A stretch of 64,000 bases of DNA, taken from positions 248,001 through 312,000 of the forward strand of contig CANTFK010000633.1 of assembly GCA_947646735.1 (NCBI GenBank), written 5' to 3'. Position 1 is the first letter of the stretch. Every line of letters starts with the position of its first letter. The notes below the pieces were generated by a model that saw only the letters and a program-made list of their open reading frames with translations, did no database searches and was not told where the DNA came from. The DNA is from Peronospora farinosa (lineage: Eukaryota > Oomycota > Peronosporomycetes > Peronosporales > Peronosporaceae). The position numbers were made by a program, and so were the translations under genes. Of the stretch, positions 36,950 through 47,561 are shown one piece after another.

Positions 36950-38023
36950 TTTTACCCAGAAACGCCAGCGCATGTGAAGTATCAGCAGATGAAGAAGGCA
37001 TTGGCGGGGTGTTTTCATGCCAAACAAGCTCGCATCAACATTAGCGGGCGATCTTCTAAAAGAGAGCGCAAGGAAGATCCTCGACCGCCTTTTTTCTGAA
37101 CACTCTCCTTTAAATTCTCCAACGGCTGGTTCTAGTTGTTTAAGATTCGCCACTGGACCTAGTCTCACCGCTACTATAGAGATAGCGTATCTGTTCACAT
37201 GTAATTCATTAAGGATGAGAGGCTGAAGATTCGGGACATCCTGGATCAGTATGATCTCTAGGACATCTACAATACGAATGAAACGGACTAATCTATATGA
37301 CTCAGGAAAGCTCTAGAATGCGCTGCAAATTGTGTCCTCAGACGATAACTTAACAAAGCTTCAATTACTAAGCGGACCACTCTCTTGTTATCGAACAGAT
37401 GAAAGGTCGGAAGCAGCACAAAGAGCGCCTCATACATTCTTTTTGCTGCAATAGTGACGATTCCGACAAGCTTTCGCTATGGATCATATAGAAATCCAAG
37501 AGTCCGCGTTGCTTCAAGAACAAAAATCTCAACAATCATGGCTGCATTAGTCACAACAATGCAAAGGCTTGAATATTTAGCTTGTCTTTCTCTAGTGGCT
37601 CAACCATTTGATCTTCGAATGGGTAATGGAGAAGTTTACTCATCATGGACATTGCAGTGCGCATGTCGTTTTGACGAAGATTCCCGCTTGCATACGACTG
37701 AGGAACACAACCGTCTTTATCTTCATCCGAACACCACATCAAAGCTGCAACCATGTGATGCCGGAATCATCCAGGACCTGAAGACTTACTATCGGCGCTC
37801 GTTATACAACCTCCTCTGGCATCGCATGAAGGATAAGGTCGATCCCAAAAAAGTGGACATCCTGCAAGCTATCAGGCGGTTAGTTTCGGCATCGAGGGAC
37901 GAGGTCAAGTCTGCAAAAAATGCTAATTGTGTGGGACCAGTGAGAATTGCCTTATATTCTAAGGCCTTCTCACGGGCCCCGCTCAAAATTGGTACTGACA
38001 ATTGGGTGGACGGTACGTGGTAG
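36950..38023 (+). pseudogene. pogo/Tigger-like (DDE, CENP-B type) transposase relic
   Basis: The plus strand carries HTH/CENP-B-like pieces at about 37000-37090 (AKQARINIS; LLKESARKILDRLFSEH), then KDERLKIRDILDQYDL and IYNTNET at about 37205-37290. The DDE C-terminal signature LHPNTTSKLQPCDAGIIQDL with YYRRSLYNLL lies in the frame 37454-38023. This order matches Tc1/mariner-superfamily pogo/Tigger transposases. Several stops and frameshifts separate the pieces; terminal inverted repeats were not found. Confidence 0.7.
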
Positions 38024-38339
38024 CTAGAAGCTTTTCTACAAAAATTCCAAGTCCACTTTTGCGGCCTAGGTGTGTCTGTGGCTAGGCAACAATATCTGCA
38101 AGGAAGAAATCCGACGAATTACTACTGGAATAATTGTATCATTTGAACGTGTCGAGGCTCAGGATAAAACTAAATACCAAGATTGTCCCCTCATGTGAAA
38201 CGGAAACATGTGGAACATTCAGTGGATTTTTTAAGATGATCGAGAATTGATGGACCCGCTCACTATGCTCAGAATCTTGATGCGGATGACCTGGAAGAAG
38301 TTCTGTTAGCCTGCTAGTGAGCAAAGGCACGTCATGGAA
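38024..38339. other. Spacer between transposase relic and F3 pol relic
   Basis: Nothing recognised. Repeated ATCCGCATCAAGATTCTGAG-like words (minus) are not informative. Confidence 0.3.
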
Positions 38340-41300
38340 AGGTCCTGGTCGGCTCTAGCAAGTTATGTCGGAAGACCCTGACTCCCCACGGTCGAGACTA
38401 TGCCAAAAACAAACCAAGACGCCCCGTCCAAGCCATTCGAGCTACATAGGGAAGTGAAGGCGAGCGAGAGTTCAGCTCTAGTGGATCCGAGGTGGAGGGG
38501 GGCCTGAGACGAACTTATGCAGCGGAAAACAAAGCCCAAACTGGCAGCACTCGGAATGTGGATGGACCTCGTGACCATCAGAGCCCAGAGGCCCCACTGG
38601 TGAAGTGTACCCTTTGTAGGTTCAAGAAGCATGGGTACCTGACTGTTGAAGCGGCTAGTCTGCAAACGCTGTGGAAAAAGGCCTCCCGGCCGACCGCTAC
38701 TTGTTTGTGTACCGTGGTTGTATCTAGGTCCACGACGTGGGGAAGGGCCAGATGGAAGCGTTTTACAACCTGATTCGCCAATGGTACCACTCGACCAAGC
38801 ACGCGAGGCAGATTTCGGAGGCCGCCGAGAAAATGCTAATTTAGAACGCTCGTCAGGTTTGAATCTGGTACTAGGCGAGCGTTTTAATTGTTGCAGTTAT
38901 GCATTTGCGAAAAAATCTCCGGTGGAGAAGGTCGCTAAGGCAAAATAATTGGTTGATCATACATCGGACCTTTGCATTAATTATGTAGCTGTTGTGGCCA
39001 ATGCACGTATATCCGATGAAAGTTTTCACGAGAAGAGAGCGGGTGATGATGTTGGAGTTATTGCTGGGAGAATCTAGAGGATATTAGAAACATCTTTCCC
39101 CAATGTTTCTAATATCCTCTATGGTTCCAGCCGATATTTGACTAGACATGGCAGTAGAATTATCTGCTTACCAGATGAGGTGCGAATCCAGCTGGCAGGT
39201 CGCAAGACCTTGTACAGCGAACATTTTTTAGAAGTGAAATTGGGCCAGTATGTGAGTTTGTCAGCGACCAATTACGTGGAGGTTCCGTGTAAGAGGTCTG
39301 TTATAGATCAGTGAAAATTATGGATTACCCGTGGATACAAATGGGTGAATATAACGGTCCAAGGGTATGGACAGCGCCAGTGTTTAAGTGTCACCAATGT
39401 CAGTGACAAGTGATTCTGCATGATGATATTAAACTTGGCATATGGATGACTAAGGTTCAGATCCCTAGGGTTTGTTGCAACGCTGTGCTCGCCAATCTAA
39501 CTGCACTTTAAGGATTTGTGTCAGTGGGTTCCAGGAGGTATGCTGAGTGGCAGAACCTATCCTACCAAGCTACCACTGACGAAAAAGATTTTAAATTTTT
39601 CTAAGAAGTAGAATATCAAGGTACCATGGTAAAAAAATTATAAGTCCCCAGAAAAGATATTGTTACGAACAGGGACCCAAGCCTCAGTGGTTACCACAGT
39701 GATGGGTATTCAGTCGAGGGGCCACGAGTCAGCATCATCTGACTCGGAGACAAAAGAGGGCACTTTTGATAGAACCAACCAACAGGAGTCAGCCTGGGTA
39801 ATGAAGCTTTAAGAGATGACGAGTTCGGGATGGGGAGGGTCCAATCGCAGATGGGCCAGCAGGATAATAGAGCCGGAACAAATAATTTAGACGACCAGGT
39901 GTGTGTCCACGAGAGTGGAGACCTATGTGCAGAAGATTGTGACAAAAACTGACGAGTATCCTTAAGTTTGCCCCTTCGACGGACGGAGTTATCATAAAAG
40001 ACATCCAAATGCCAAACCCTGACGAAACTTCGAAGGAATAAGAGGACCGTCTCTGCAAAGTTAATTGTCAAAAAAGACATTTGCTGATGGGAAAGGCAAC
40101 GCGTTACCTCCTGCAGCCCGAGGAGTGGTGTGCGACATCGCTATGGGAAATGCACGACCGATTGCATAGCGCGTACGAAAGGTGGCTTTCTAAATTAGGG
40201 AGAAGCTGTAAAAAATAATGCCGTTTAGACTAAACAACGCGCCACAGTTCTTTTAGCGGCTATTGGATAATGCCTTATATGAATTTTTCTACGATTTCCT
40301 TTAAAGCCCAACTCTGTAAAACAAGAGGCCTTGTTCGAGATAGCCCATCCGAGGTGGATCTCAAGAAGTCCATTATGTGAACGTAGGTCCTATATCGACG
40401 GCATTCTGGTGACCACGGAGTCATGAATGACTTATTCGTACACGCGGAACGACTTTTGGAGGTATGTAACAAGTGAAATCTATCAAGTAGTGCGGTCAAA
40501 AGCACTTGGATTTGTCAAAAGGTAGATTATCATGGCCATCAATTATCTGCGAAAGGGTTGAAGGCCTACCTTAAGGACCTCCATTCAACCATTGCCCACC
40601 ACCCTATAAGCTTTGCAGTCGTTTTTCGGGAGCCTTAACTATTACAGATGGTTCGTAAAAGACTACGCAATATATGCGTTAATATTGTACAAGCTGATGG
40701 AAGATAATACCACGTATTACGACGCCGGATAAGGGTGGGACTGAGGACATACAGGATAATGAACAGGAGGAGGACAGATGGGCCCGGGTGCAGGTGGCAT
40801 TGCTATGTTGATGGATAAAATTGCCAATACCTTAATCCTTCGCCATTTAGATCCAGACCGGGAACCTGTCATCATCGTCTATGCTAGCGAGTGGGCCATC
40901 TTGGCATCTCTGGCGCAGTAGTATGAGGGTGTATATATGCCAGTGACTTTCACTAGTCGAAAATAAAAAAAAGGAACGAGATTAATCATGGCTTGTTGAA
41001 CAAGGAAGTGTTGGCGTTACTGCTGATATTGGACCTTCGCTATACATCGTTGTTCACCCGCCCAATCAAGGTCCTGACCCGACATTCTACGTTAGCGTTG
41101 TTGTTCCGTCCATCTGGTCTTCAGGAACGCTTTATAAAATGGGGCGCACTCCTGTCCTAACGGACGTTAGGAGTGGTCAAGTGTAAGCGGGGGCGAAGAC
41201 GAAATACTGGGCACATTGGCAGCTAGCATTACGCCTCGCAAAAATGGACTTTATCCGGTCCTCGATCGGCCCTAGGAAGCACCCGCGTCAAGCTATCACG

Positions 41301-42038
41301 GTGGTTCCCCCTACGGTCGAGCCCGAGAAAATCCTCTATGTGGTCAGTTTCGACGGGTCTGCACGAGTTAAGCGCGAAGGAGGGGCCTGCAGCGCTCTTG
41401 TGCGGCAACTCTCAGGATGGACTGTGGTCGCAGCCGCTTCCCGATATTTAACTGAAGCAAAAGTGAAAGAGGCAGAGTAAGAAGGTATATTGTTATGTTT
41501 CTGTCTACTGGAGAACTTAAGCGTGGAAGTCTGTTTTTGTGTGGAGATTATAAGCTGGTCATCCTATAGATGCGAGAGGAGACTGAGTGTAAGACGTAGG
41601 ACCTGACAGCACGACGGTCGAAGGCCCTGGACAAACTCAGGTCCTGACACGTCTACATTTTCCTATATATGAAGCGCGAAACGGAATCAAATTGCAGACC
41701 CACTCGCTAATGCGGCCCTACACCAGCAACAAGGTGTCGAATTAGTATTGATTAAAGTTTAAGGACCTCAAGAAATCTATCGTTTACCTGAGCTTTTCGT
41801 ACACAAGGATCAAAGCCTTGCACTGCGAGTTGCAACCGTTACAATGTCTTGATCCCTAGCCAGCATGCCGACGGAAGTCTTGCAGGAGGAAGTAGTGCAA
41901 CGGATAAGGATCGAGCGAGTTGCAGCAGCCCAAGATGAAGAGATGTGGATACGCGATTTAAAAATGTAATTGGAGCAGTTTTTCGTCAGAGGTGGCATCT
42001 ACGTGTGAAAAGTTCGAGATGAATTACGCTTTGGATGG
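38340..42038 (+). pseudogene. Gypsy gag-pol relic (likely F3), heavily decayed
   Basis: The plus strand holds a gag C-terminus with cysteine-knuckle-like pieces (CTLCRFKKHGYLT; then in other frames EAFYNLIRQWYHSTKHARQ, about 38755-38815). A protease region (about 38940-39310) and RT pieces follow (GVVCDIAMGNARPIA; FRLNNAPQFF, about 40120-40260). RNase H parts come next (VIIVYASEWAI-like, about 40870; SFDGSARVKREGGACSALV, 41345-41410). A late segment (VVQRIRIERVAAAQDEEMWI) reaches 42038, where the F1 composite begins. Nearly every 100 bp has a frameshift or stop. Assignment to F3 is by neighbourhood only. Confidence 0.65.
39075..39121. repeat. Perfect 19-bp inverted repeat (hairpin)
   Basis: TAGAGGATATTAGAAACAT (39075-39093), a 9-nt loop, then its exact reverse complement (39103-39121). 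It lies in the protease part of the decayed F3-type element. A perfect stem is unexpected in such a degraded region. Confidence 0.9.
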
Positions 42039-42605
42039 TGTAGACGGGCACTTTTACGAAGTTGCCTCGTGCTACTAGCACACACCTTATGCACAAGCGA
42101 GGAAGCGGTTAGACCGTCTTACCTTCGCGTGCGAGGTAGTTAGGAGGTTGGTCGCCTGCTTAGGCGAGAGTGCAACGAACTTCTAAGACAAGAAGGCACC
42201 GACGTCACGTAGAAGCTTTTCAGCTTCTCGTGCGTGGTGCTTCGGTGTTTAGCAAATTCAAGACTGAGCTATATTTAATGATTATGATTAAATATATACT
42301 TAACTACTGATTGGCTATATATGTATATAGATAGGATACGCGACTCTTTAGAAGCGTATCCTGTCGCATGAACTTAAATCTAGATTTAAGATCGCAACTG
42401 ACATCTTTCTGAGACGTCGCGATGCCTAGCTTCAACTAGCGTCATCCCTTCCCATGTGAATCCATAAATGGATATCACATTCACGAGGGTGGATCACGTT
42501 TGTGTATCGCACCCAAGTGACAGGTCAAAAGTAATCATGGATACTTTTAGACCAAACATTAAGTATATTACTTGATGTTTACGTGTAACTAGATACCCTG
42601 TTACA
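42039..42605 (-). repeat. F1 LTR, left
   Basis: 567 bp, TGTAGACGGGC to CCTGTTACA on plus. Immediately inside, the minus strand reads AAACGGGGGATGG then TGTAACAGGG, i.e. a purine tract abutting a TG end. That is the usual position of a polypurine tract before a 3' LTR. On minus, AGCCAATCAGTAG is followed by TATATATTTAATC, a CCAAT/TATA-like promoter. Both cues make this the 3' LTR of the minus-strand pol. Confidence 0.8.
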
Positions 42606-42711
42606 CCATCCCCCGTTTTAGAACGATGTTTACATTTTGTAAAACATCGCCTAAGAGACAGAGAGACTTGCGAGCCGTTATACACGCGCCGCTTTAGTCT
42701 ACTCAATCCTC

Positions 42712-44156
42712 ATGCCACCGAAACGTGGTAAGGCTGATGGGTCGCCTGCAAAGGCACCCATCCAGTCCAGCACTAAGCGCACGCGCCGCGATTTATCGCA
42801 GCCGTCGCAAAGTGCGTTAGGCACTGAGGTGAATCTTCCATCTCACTATAATGTGGATGAAGATCCATCTCTCATTGTAGACTACAATGAGACTACACCA
42901 CTGCCATCACCCCAAATTGGCGATGAGCAAAGCGCATTGATGGGACATATGTCCCCATCATATGAGGCACCCGTCCTTGAGGGAGCATCTATGCTTCCTA
43001 CAAGCGAAGGTGAAACCTCGTCGCCTGCGCCTACGAGCGCAGCGACTAAGACTGAGCGCGCTACTTCGAAAGGAGTAGTCGCGACTCAACCAGATGTGAC
43101 TCCTCATGCTGATGTCTTGACAATCCATAATGGGAGTCAGACTCAGGTGAGTGTGAGCTTAAAGCTCCACCAAGTACGCCTTCGGCCTCGCTAGCCCGCC
43201 GTCGCGAGGGCGGCTACGTGAGTGGTGGTTTGCCACCAATGCCACCTCCATCCGAGTGGATAAACTCGAAGGGCCTAGTGCAGCGCTTTTGCAGCGTGCA
43301 ACTATTGACGCTCATAAATTTTATAGCGTCTTTCCCTTGTGGAAAAAGCAGGGCAAAGCACTTAGTCGTGCTTTCCCAATTCCAGTCGTTCTGCGTTCTA
43401 ACGAAACAGCCGACGAATATGAAGCTGAAATTCGGCGCCGTGTAATGTTGCATTTAGATGCAACGAAACAACGGTCGCAGCGTATCAGCTTCGCCATGAA
43501 GCGTGCGCATGAAATTATGGGTGGTAAGCGACCCCCAATTAATTCTCGCCACGCTTCTTCTGCTAGTCCATCCGGACCTAGCAGAAAGACGACAGCTGGT
43601 GCTGCTTCACATAAGCAGCCACCAGCCCAGGCACGTCAACGCGCAAAGCATCCACAGGCTCCCACGAGTCAAAGCTCGTTGGGTAACCCTTCCACTGGAC
43701 AAGGATTTGGAGCTTTCGCTTCACAAACCGGTGGGCCACCAGCCTTCCAACAAGGAAGCGCGCGTTCCCATCCGTGTCCACCAGCACAGGTGGCGCCCGA
43801 TAGGAGTGGCGATTACGCCCACCTACTCGCGGCTGCCTACCCTGCTGCTGTTCAGTCGCAGGCTGAGTCCGCTGAACTGAAGAGGCAGGTGACAGATCTC
43901 GAGAGTCAAGTTTCGCGACTGACCTCGGATCTGCGTGATGTGAGGGCGAGAGACCGTCAGGGGTATGACCGCCTTGAAGACCCGTTTGGACATCCTAGAG
44001 CGACTGGTGAGGAGAGGCCCGCGTCAAGCGCGGAGTCCTCCTCGATCGCCGAGTCCTCTATCGCCTCGTTCGTGTACGGGGAGCCTCTCGGCTTCCTCGT
44101 CGCCTGATCGGCCGCGACGCTCGACTCACAGTCGGCGTCACCATCGGTCTCGTTAG
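42712..44156 (+). pseudogene. F1 gag-like gene, first copy
   Basis: ATG at 42712. The N-terminus is basic and disordered (PPKRGKADGSPAKAP), followed by a Ser/Thr/Pro-rich acidic part (to 43194). After frameshifts near 43150 and 43258 comes a helical, capsid-like domain (YSVFPLWKKQGKALSRAF; ETADEYEAEIRRRV; QRSQRISFAMKRAHEIM), a Gln/Pro/Ser linker, and a coiled coil (LKRQVTDLESQVSRLTSDL). One extra T at about 43974 throws off the tail. In the other frame the tail is a continued zipper (RLDILERLV) plus an Arg/Ser-rich end (SASSSPDRPRR) stopping at 44156. No CCHC knuckle. The region 43578-44156 is antisense to pol. Confidence 0.7.
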
Positions 44157-44746
44157 ACCGATGTGGATATGTGATCTCTTCTGGATCAACATACCGTTTC
44201 AGACGACCCACGTAATATACGGGGTGCGTCTTCATATACGGTGGGAGAGTGAGCCTATAATTTAGGTCTCCAACCTCTTCGACCACTGTAAAGGGCCCAA
44301 TGAATCGGGGCAATATCTTAGTAGTACCACCAGGTAGTACAGAAATTGCATGTTAAGGTAGAGTAGCAGTACTTAATAGCACTTTGTCCCCCACACTAAA
44401 GTGTTCATTGTTTTTGCGACCATGCTGGTCTGCATATTGTTTTTGCTTGTCCTGTGCGCTTGCCATCGCGTCACGGACTTTACGTGTGATGGCTAAACGC
44501 TCATCCACAAAGCGCTGAGCTTCGCTCACGCTTTTAGCATCCAGCTCGCCTATGACGCCTCCAATAGGTCGTTCATGGGTCGACGCTGTTGACAACACTA
44601 TATTATCATCATCAAGGAGCACTGGCATTTCTTGCCGTGCCTCCTTTGTGACACCTATAGGTGTCGTGAACACTGCTAAACTAGCATTGTCACTAGGGCA
44701 ACCTTGTCCCTCTTTGGCATTCGAACCGAGCGAAGTGAGGGGCCCT
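43578..44746 (-). pseudogene. F1 pol C-terminus, first copy (IBD and chromodomain)
   Basis: Read right to left: IBD linker (44673-44353; KVRDAMASAQDKQKQYADQ), SH3-like part (44313 on; PRFIGPFTVVEEVGDLNYRL; THPVYYVGRLKRYV), low-complexity linker, then a chromodomain at 43787-43578 (LVQWKGYPTSFDSWEPVDAL, RVDVPGLVAAYV). The frame is broken once, by the same extra base (43974) that breaks the gag-like gene on the other strand. Beyond that base, the frame from SHHADPRSVAKLDS to APPVLVDTDGNARFLV has no stop. Integrase proper is cut off by the duplication junction at 44746/44747. Confidence 0.85.
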
Positions 44747-45927
44747 CTTGAGGGAGCATCTATGCTTCCTACAAGCGAAGGTGAAACCTCGTCGCCTGCG
44801 CCTACGAGCGCAGCGACTAAGACTGAGCGCGCTACTTCGAAAGGAGTAGTCGCGACTCAATCAGATGTGACTCCTCATGCTGATGTCTTGACAATCCATA
44901 ATGGGAGTCAGACTCAGGTGAGTGTGAGCTTAAAGCTCCACCAAGTACGCCTTCGGCCTCGCTAGCCCGCCGTCGCGAGGGCGGCTACGTGAGTGGTGGT
45001 TTGCCACCAATGCCACCTCCATCCGAGTGGATAAACTCGAAGGGCCTAGTGCAGCGCTTTTGCAGCGTGCAACTATTGACGCTCATAAATTTTATAGCGT
45101 CTTTCCCTTGTGGAAAAAGCAGGGCAAAGCACTTAGTCGTGCTTTCCCAATTCCAGTCGTGCTGCGTTCTAACGAAACAGCCGACGAATATGAAGCTGAA
45201 ATTCGGCGCCGTGTAATGTTGCATTTAGATGCAACGAAACAACGGTCGCAGCGTATCAGCTTCGCCATGAAGCGTGCGCATGAAATTATGGGTGGTAAGC
45301 GACCCCCAATTAATTCTCGCCACGCTTCTTCTGCTAGTCCATCCGGACCTAGCAGAAAGACGACAGCTGGTGCTGCTTCACATAAGCAGCCACCAGCCCA
45401 GGCACGTCAACGCGCAAAGCATCCACAGGCTCCCACGAGTCAAAGCTCGTTGGGTAACCCTTCCACTGGACAAGGATTTGGAGCTTTCGCTTCACAAACC
45501 GGTGGGCCACCAGCCTTCCAACAAGGAAGCGCGCGTTCCCATCCGTGTCCACCAGCACAGGTGGCGCCCGATAGGAGTGGCGATTACGCCCACCTACTCG
45601 CGGCTGCCTACCCTGCTGCTGTTCAGTCGCAGGCTGAGTCCGCTGAACTGAAGAGGCAGGTGACAGATCTCGAGAGTCAAGTTTCGCGACTGACCTCGGA
45701 TCTGCGTGATGTGAGGGCGAGAGACCGTCAGGGGTATGACCGCCTTGAAGACCCGTTTGGACATCCTAGAGCGACTGGTGAGGAGAGACCCGCGTCAAGC
45801 GCGGAGTCCTCCTCGATCGCCGAGTCCTCTATCGCCTCGTTCGTGTACGGGGAGCCTCTCGGCTTCCTCGTCGCCTGATCGGCCGCGACGCTCGACTCAC
45901 AGTCGGCGTCACCATCGGTCTCGTTAG
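44747..45927 (+). pseudogene. F1 gag-like gene, second copy (5'-truncated)
   Basis: Starts in mid-gene at the duplication junction and runs to the stop at 45925-45927. It has the same helical domain (from 45027), coiled coil and Arg/Ser tail, and the same extra T at about 45745. It lacks the PPKRGK start, leader and LTR, so it cannot be expressed as a full gene. Confidence 0.75.
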
Positions 45928-47190
45928 ACCGATGTGGATATGTGATCTCTTCTGGATCAACATACCGTTTCAGACGACCCACGTAATATACGGGGTGCGT
46001 CTTCATATACGGTGGGAGAGTGAGCCGATAATTTAGGTCTCCAACCTCTTCGACCACTGTAAAGGGCCCAATGAATCGGGGCAATAGCTTAGTAGTACCA
46101 CCAGGTAGTACAGAAATTGCATGTTAAGGTAGAGTAGCAGTACTTAATAGCACTTTGCCCCCCACACTAAAGTGTTCATTGTTTTTGCGACCATGCTGGT
46201 CTGCATATTGTTTTTGCTTGTCCTGTGCGCTTGCCATCGCGTCACGGACTTTACGTGTGATGGCTAAACGCTCATCCACAAAGCGCTGAGCTTCGCTCAC
46301 GCTTTTAGCATCCAGCTCGCCTATGACGCCTCCAATAGGTCGTTCATGGGTCGACGCTGTTGACAACACTATAGTATCATCATCAAGGAGCACTGGCATT
46401 TCTTGCCGTGCCTCCTTTGTGACACCTATAGGTGTCGTGAACACTGCTAAACTAGCATTGTCACTAGGGAAACCTTGTCCCTCTTTGGCATTCGAACCGA
46501 GCGAAGTGAGGGGCCCTCCCCCACTAAGACTCGGGCTGCGTACAAACGAGACTGGCGTTCGAGGATGACGCAGTCCGTTAATGTAAAACGGTGTTTCACC
46601 CGTACTGGCGTGAACACTGTTATTAATAGAGATCTCCACGAATGGCAATTGCTTGCTCCATTCTTTGGGATTCGCTACTGTACGCAACACATCCGGCCAC
46701 AACTCGATTGGCCCGTTCTGTTTGGCCATCGGTCTGGGGATGATCGGATGTTGACATGCGGAGCTTGTTTCCCAGCAGCTCAAACACATGTTGCCAAAAA
46801 CCTGACGTAAAAAGTGGATCCCGTTCCGATACTATGTACTCGGGAATCCCGTGTAGTCGGTACACAATATCCAGAAACAAGAGGGCAGCCTCTTTTCCTG
46901 AGATCCTGGTGCTACATGGTGCCAAATGCACCATCTTTCTCTGTCTGTCTACAAAGACGACGAGCCCCGTCCTGCCTTTATGGTCCGGCGGTAAGCCAAA
47001 CATGAAGTACAAACTGACCGACTTCCAACATTCAGTTGGAATCGGCAGTGGCTTCAGTGGCGCACTGTTCGAAGGTGCAGGCTTTATACGCTGACACTCT
47101 TCGCAAGAGCGAATATAGTTGGCCACCCACCGATATAGGTGGGGTAAACAAAACTCGTAAGAATGTCTTTTCACGGCCCAGATGCCCACT
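45349..47190 (-). pseudogene. F1 pol, second copy (integrase to chromodomain)
   Basis: Right to left: integrase from 47190 (zinc-binding-like CEECQRIKPAPSNSAPLKPL; catalytic-core D in SLYFMFGLPPDHKGRTG; SERDPLFTSGFW; DHPQTDGQTERANRVV), then a frameshift near 46660. After that come FVEISINNSVHASTGETPFY, the IBD (46444-46124), the SH3-like part (46084 on) and the chromodomain (45558-45349). RNase H, RT and protease are missing. The breakpoint at 47190/47191 joins integrase directly to the inverted gag-like N-terminus. Confidence 0.88.
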
Positions 47191-47455
47191 GGACGGGTGC
47201 CTCATATGATGGGGACATATGTACCATCAATGCGCTTTGCTCATCGCCACTTTGGGGTGATGGCAGTGGTGTAGTCTCATTGTAGTCTACAATGAGAGAT
47301 GGATCTTCATCCACATTATAGTGAGATGGAAGATTCACCTCAGTGCCTAACGCACTTTGCGACGGCTGCGATAAATCGCGGCGCGTGCACTTAGTGCTGG
47401 ACTGGATGGGTGCCTTTGCAGGCGACCCATCAGCCTTACCACGTTTCGGTGGCAT
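47191..47455 (-). pseudogene. Inverted gag-like N-terminus in right arm
   Basis: ATG at 47455, followed by the same PPKRGKADGSPAKAP start as at 42712. The next roughly 88 residues differ from the left copy by only three visible substitutions (Arg/Cys, Ile/Ser, Gly/Val). It then breaks off at the arm boundary into integrase sequence (a few extra codons and a stop). Confidence 0.9.
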
Positions 47456-47561
47456 GAGAATTGAGTAGACTAAAGCGGCGCGTGTATAACGGCTCGCAAG
47501 TCTCTCTGTCTCTTAGGCGATGTTTTACAAAATGTAAACATCGTTCTAAAACGGGGGATGG

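Larger units (their letters stand above)
42976..46517. repeat. 1,771-bp tandem duplication
   Basis: The block 42976-44746 recurs at 44747-46517 with a constant offset of 1,771. Differences I see by eye include 43390/45161 (T/G), 44026/45797 (G/A) and a few in 44250-44700, so identity is above 99 percent. The first block starts at the inner edge of the left inverted arm. The junction reads GAGGGGCCCT then CTTGAGGG. Confidence 0.92.
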
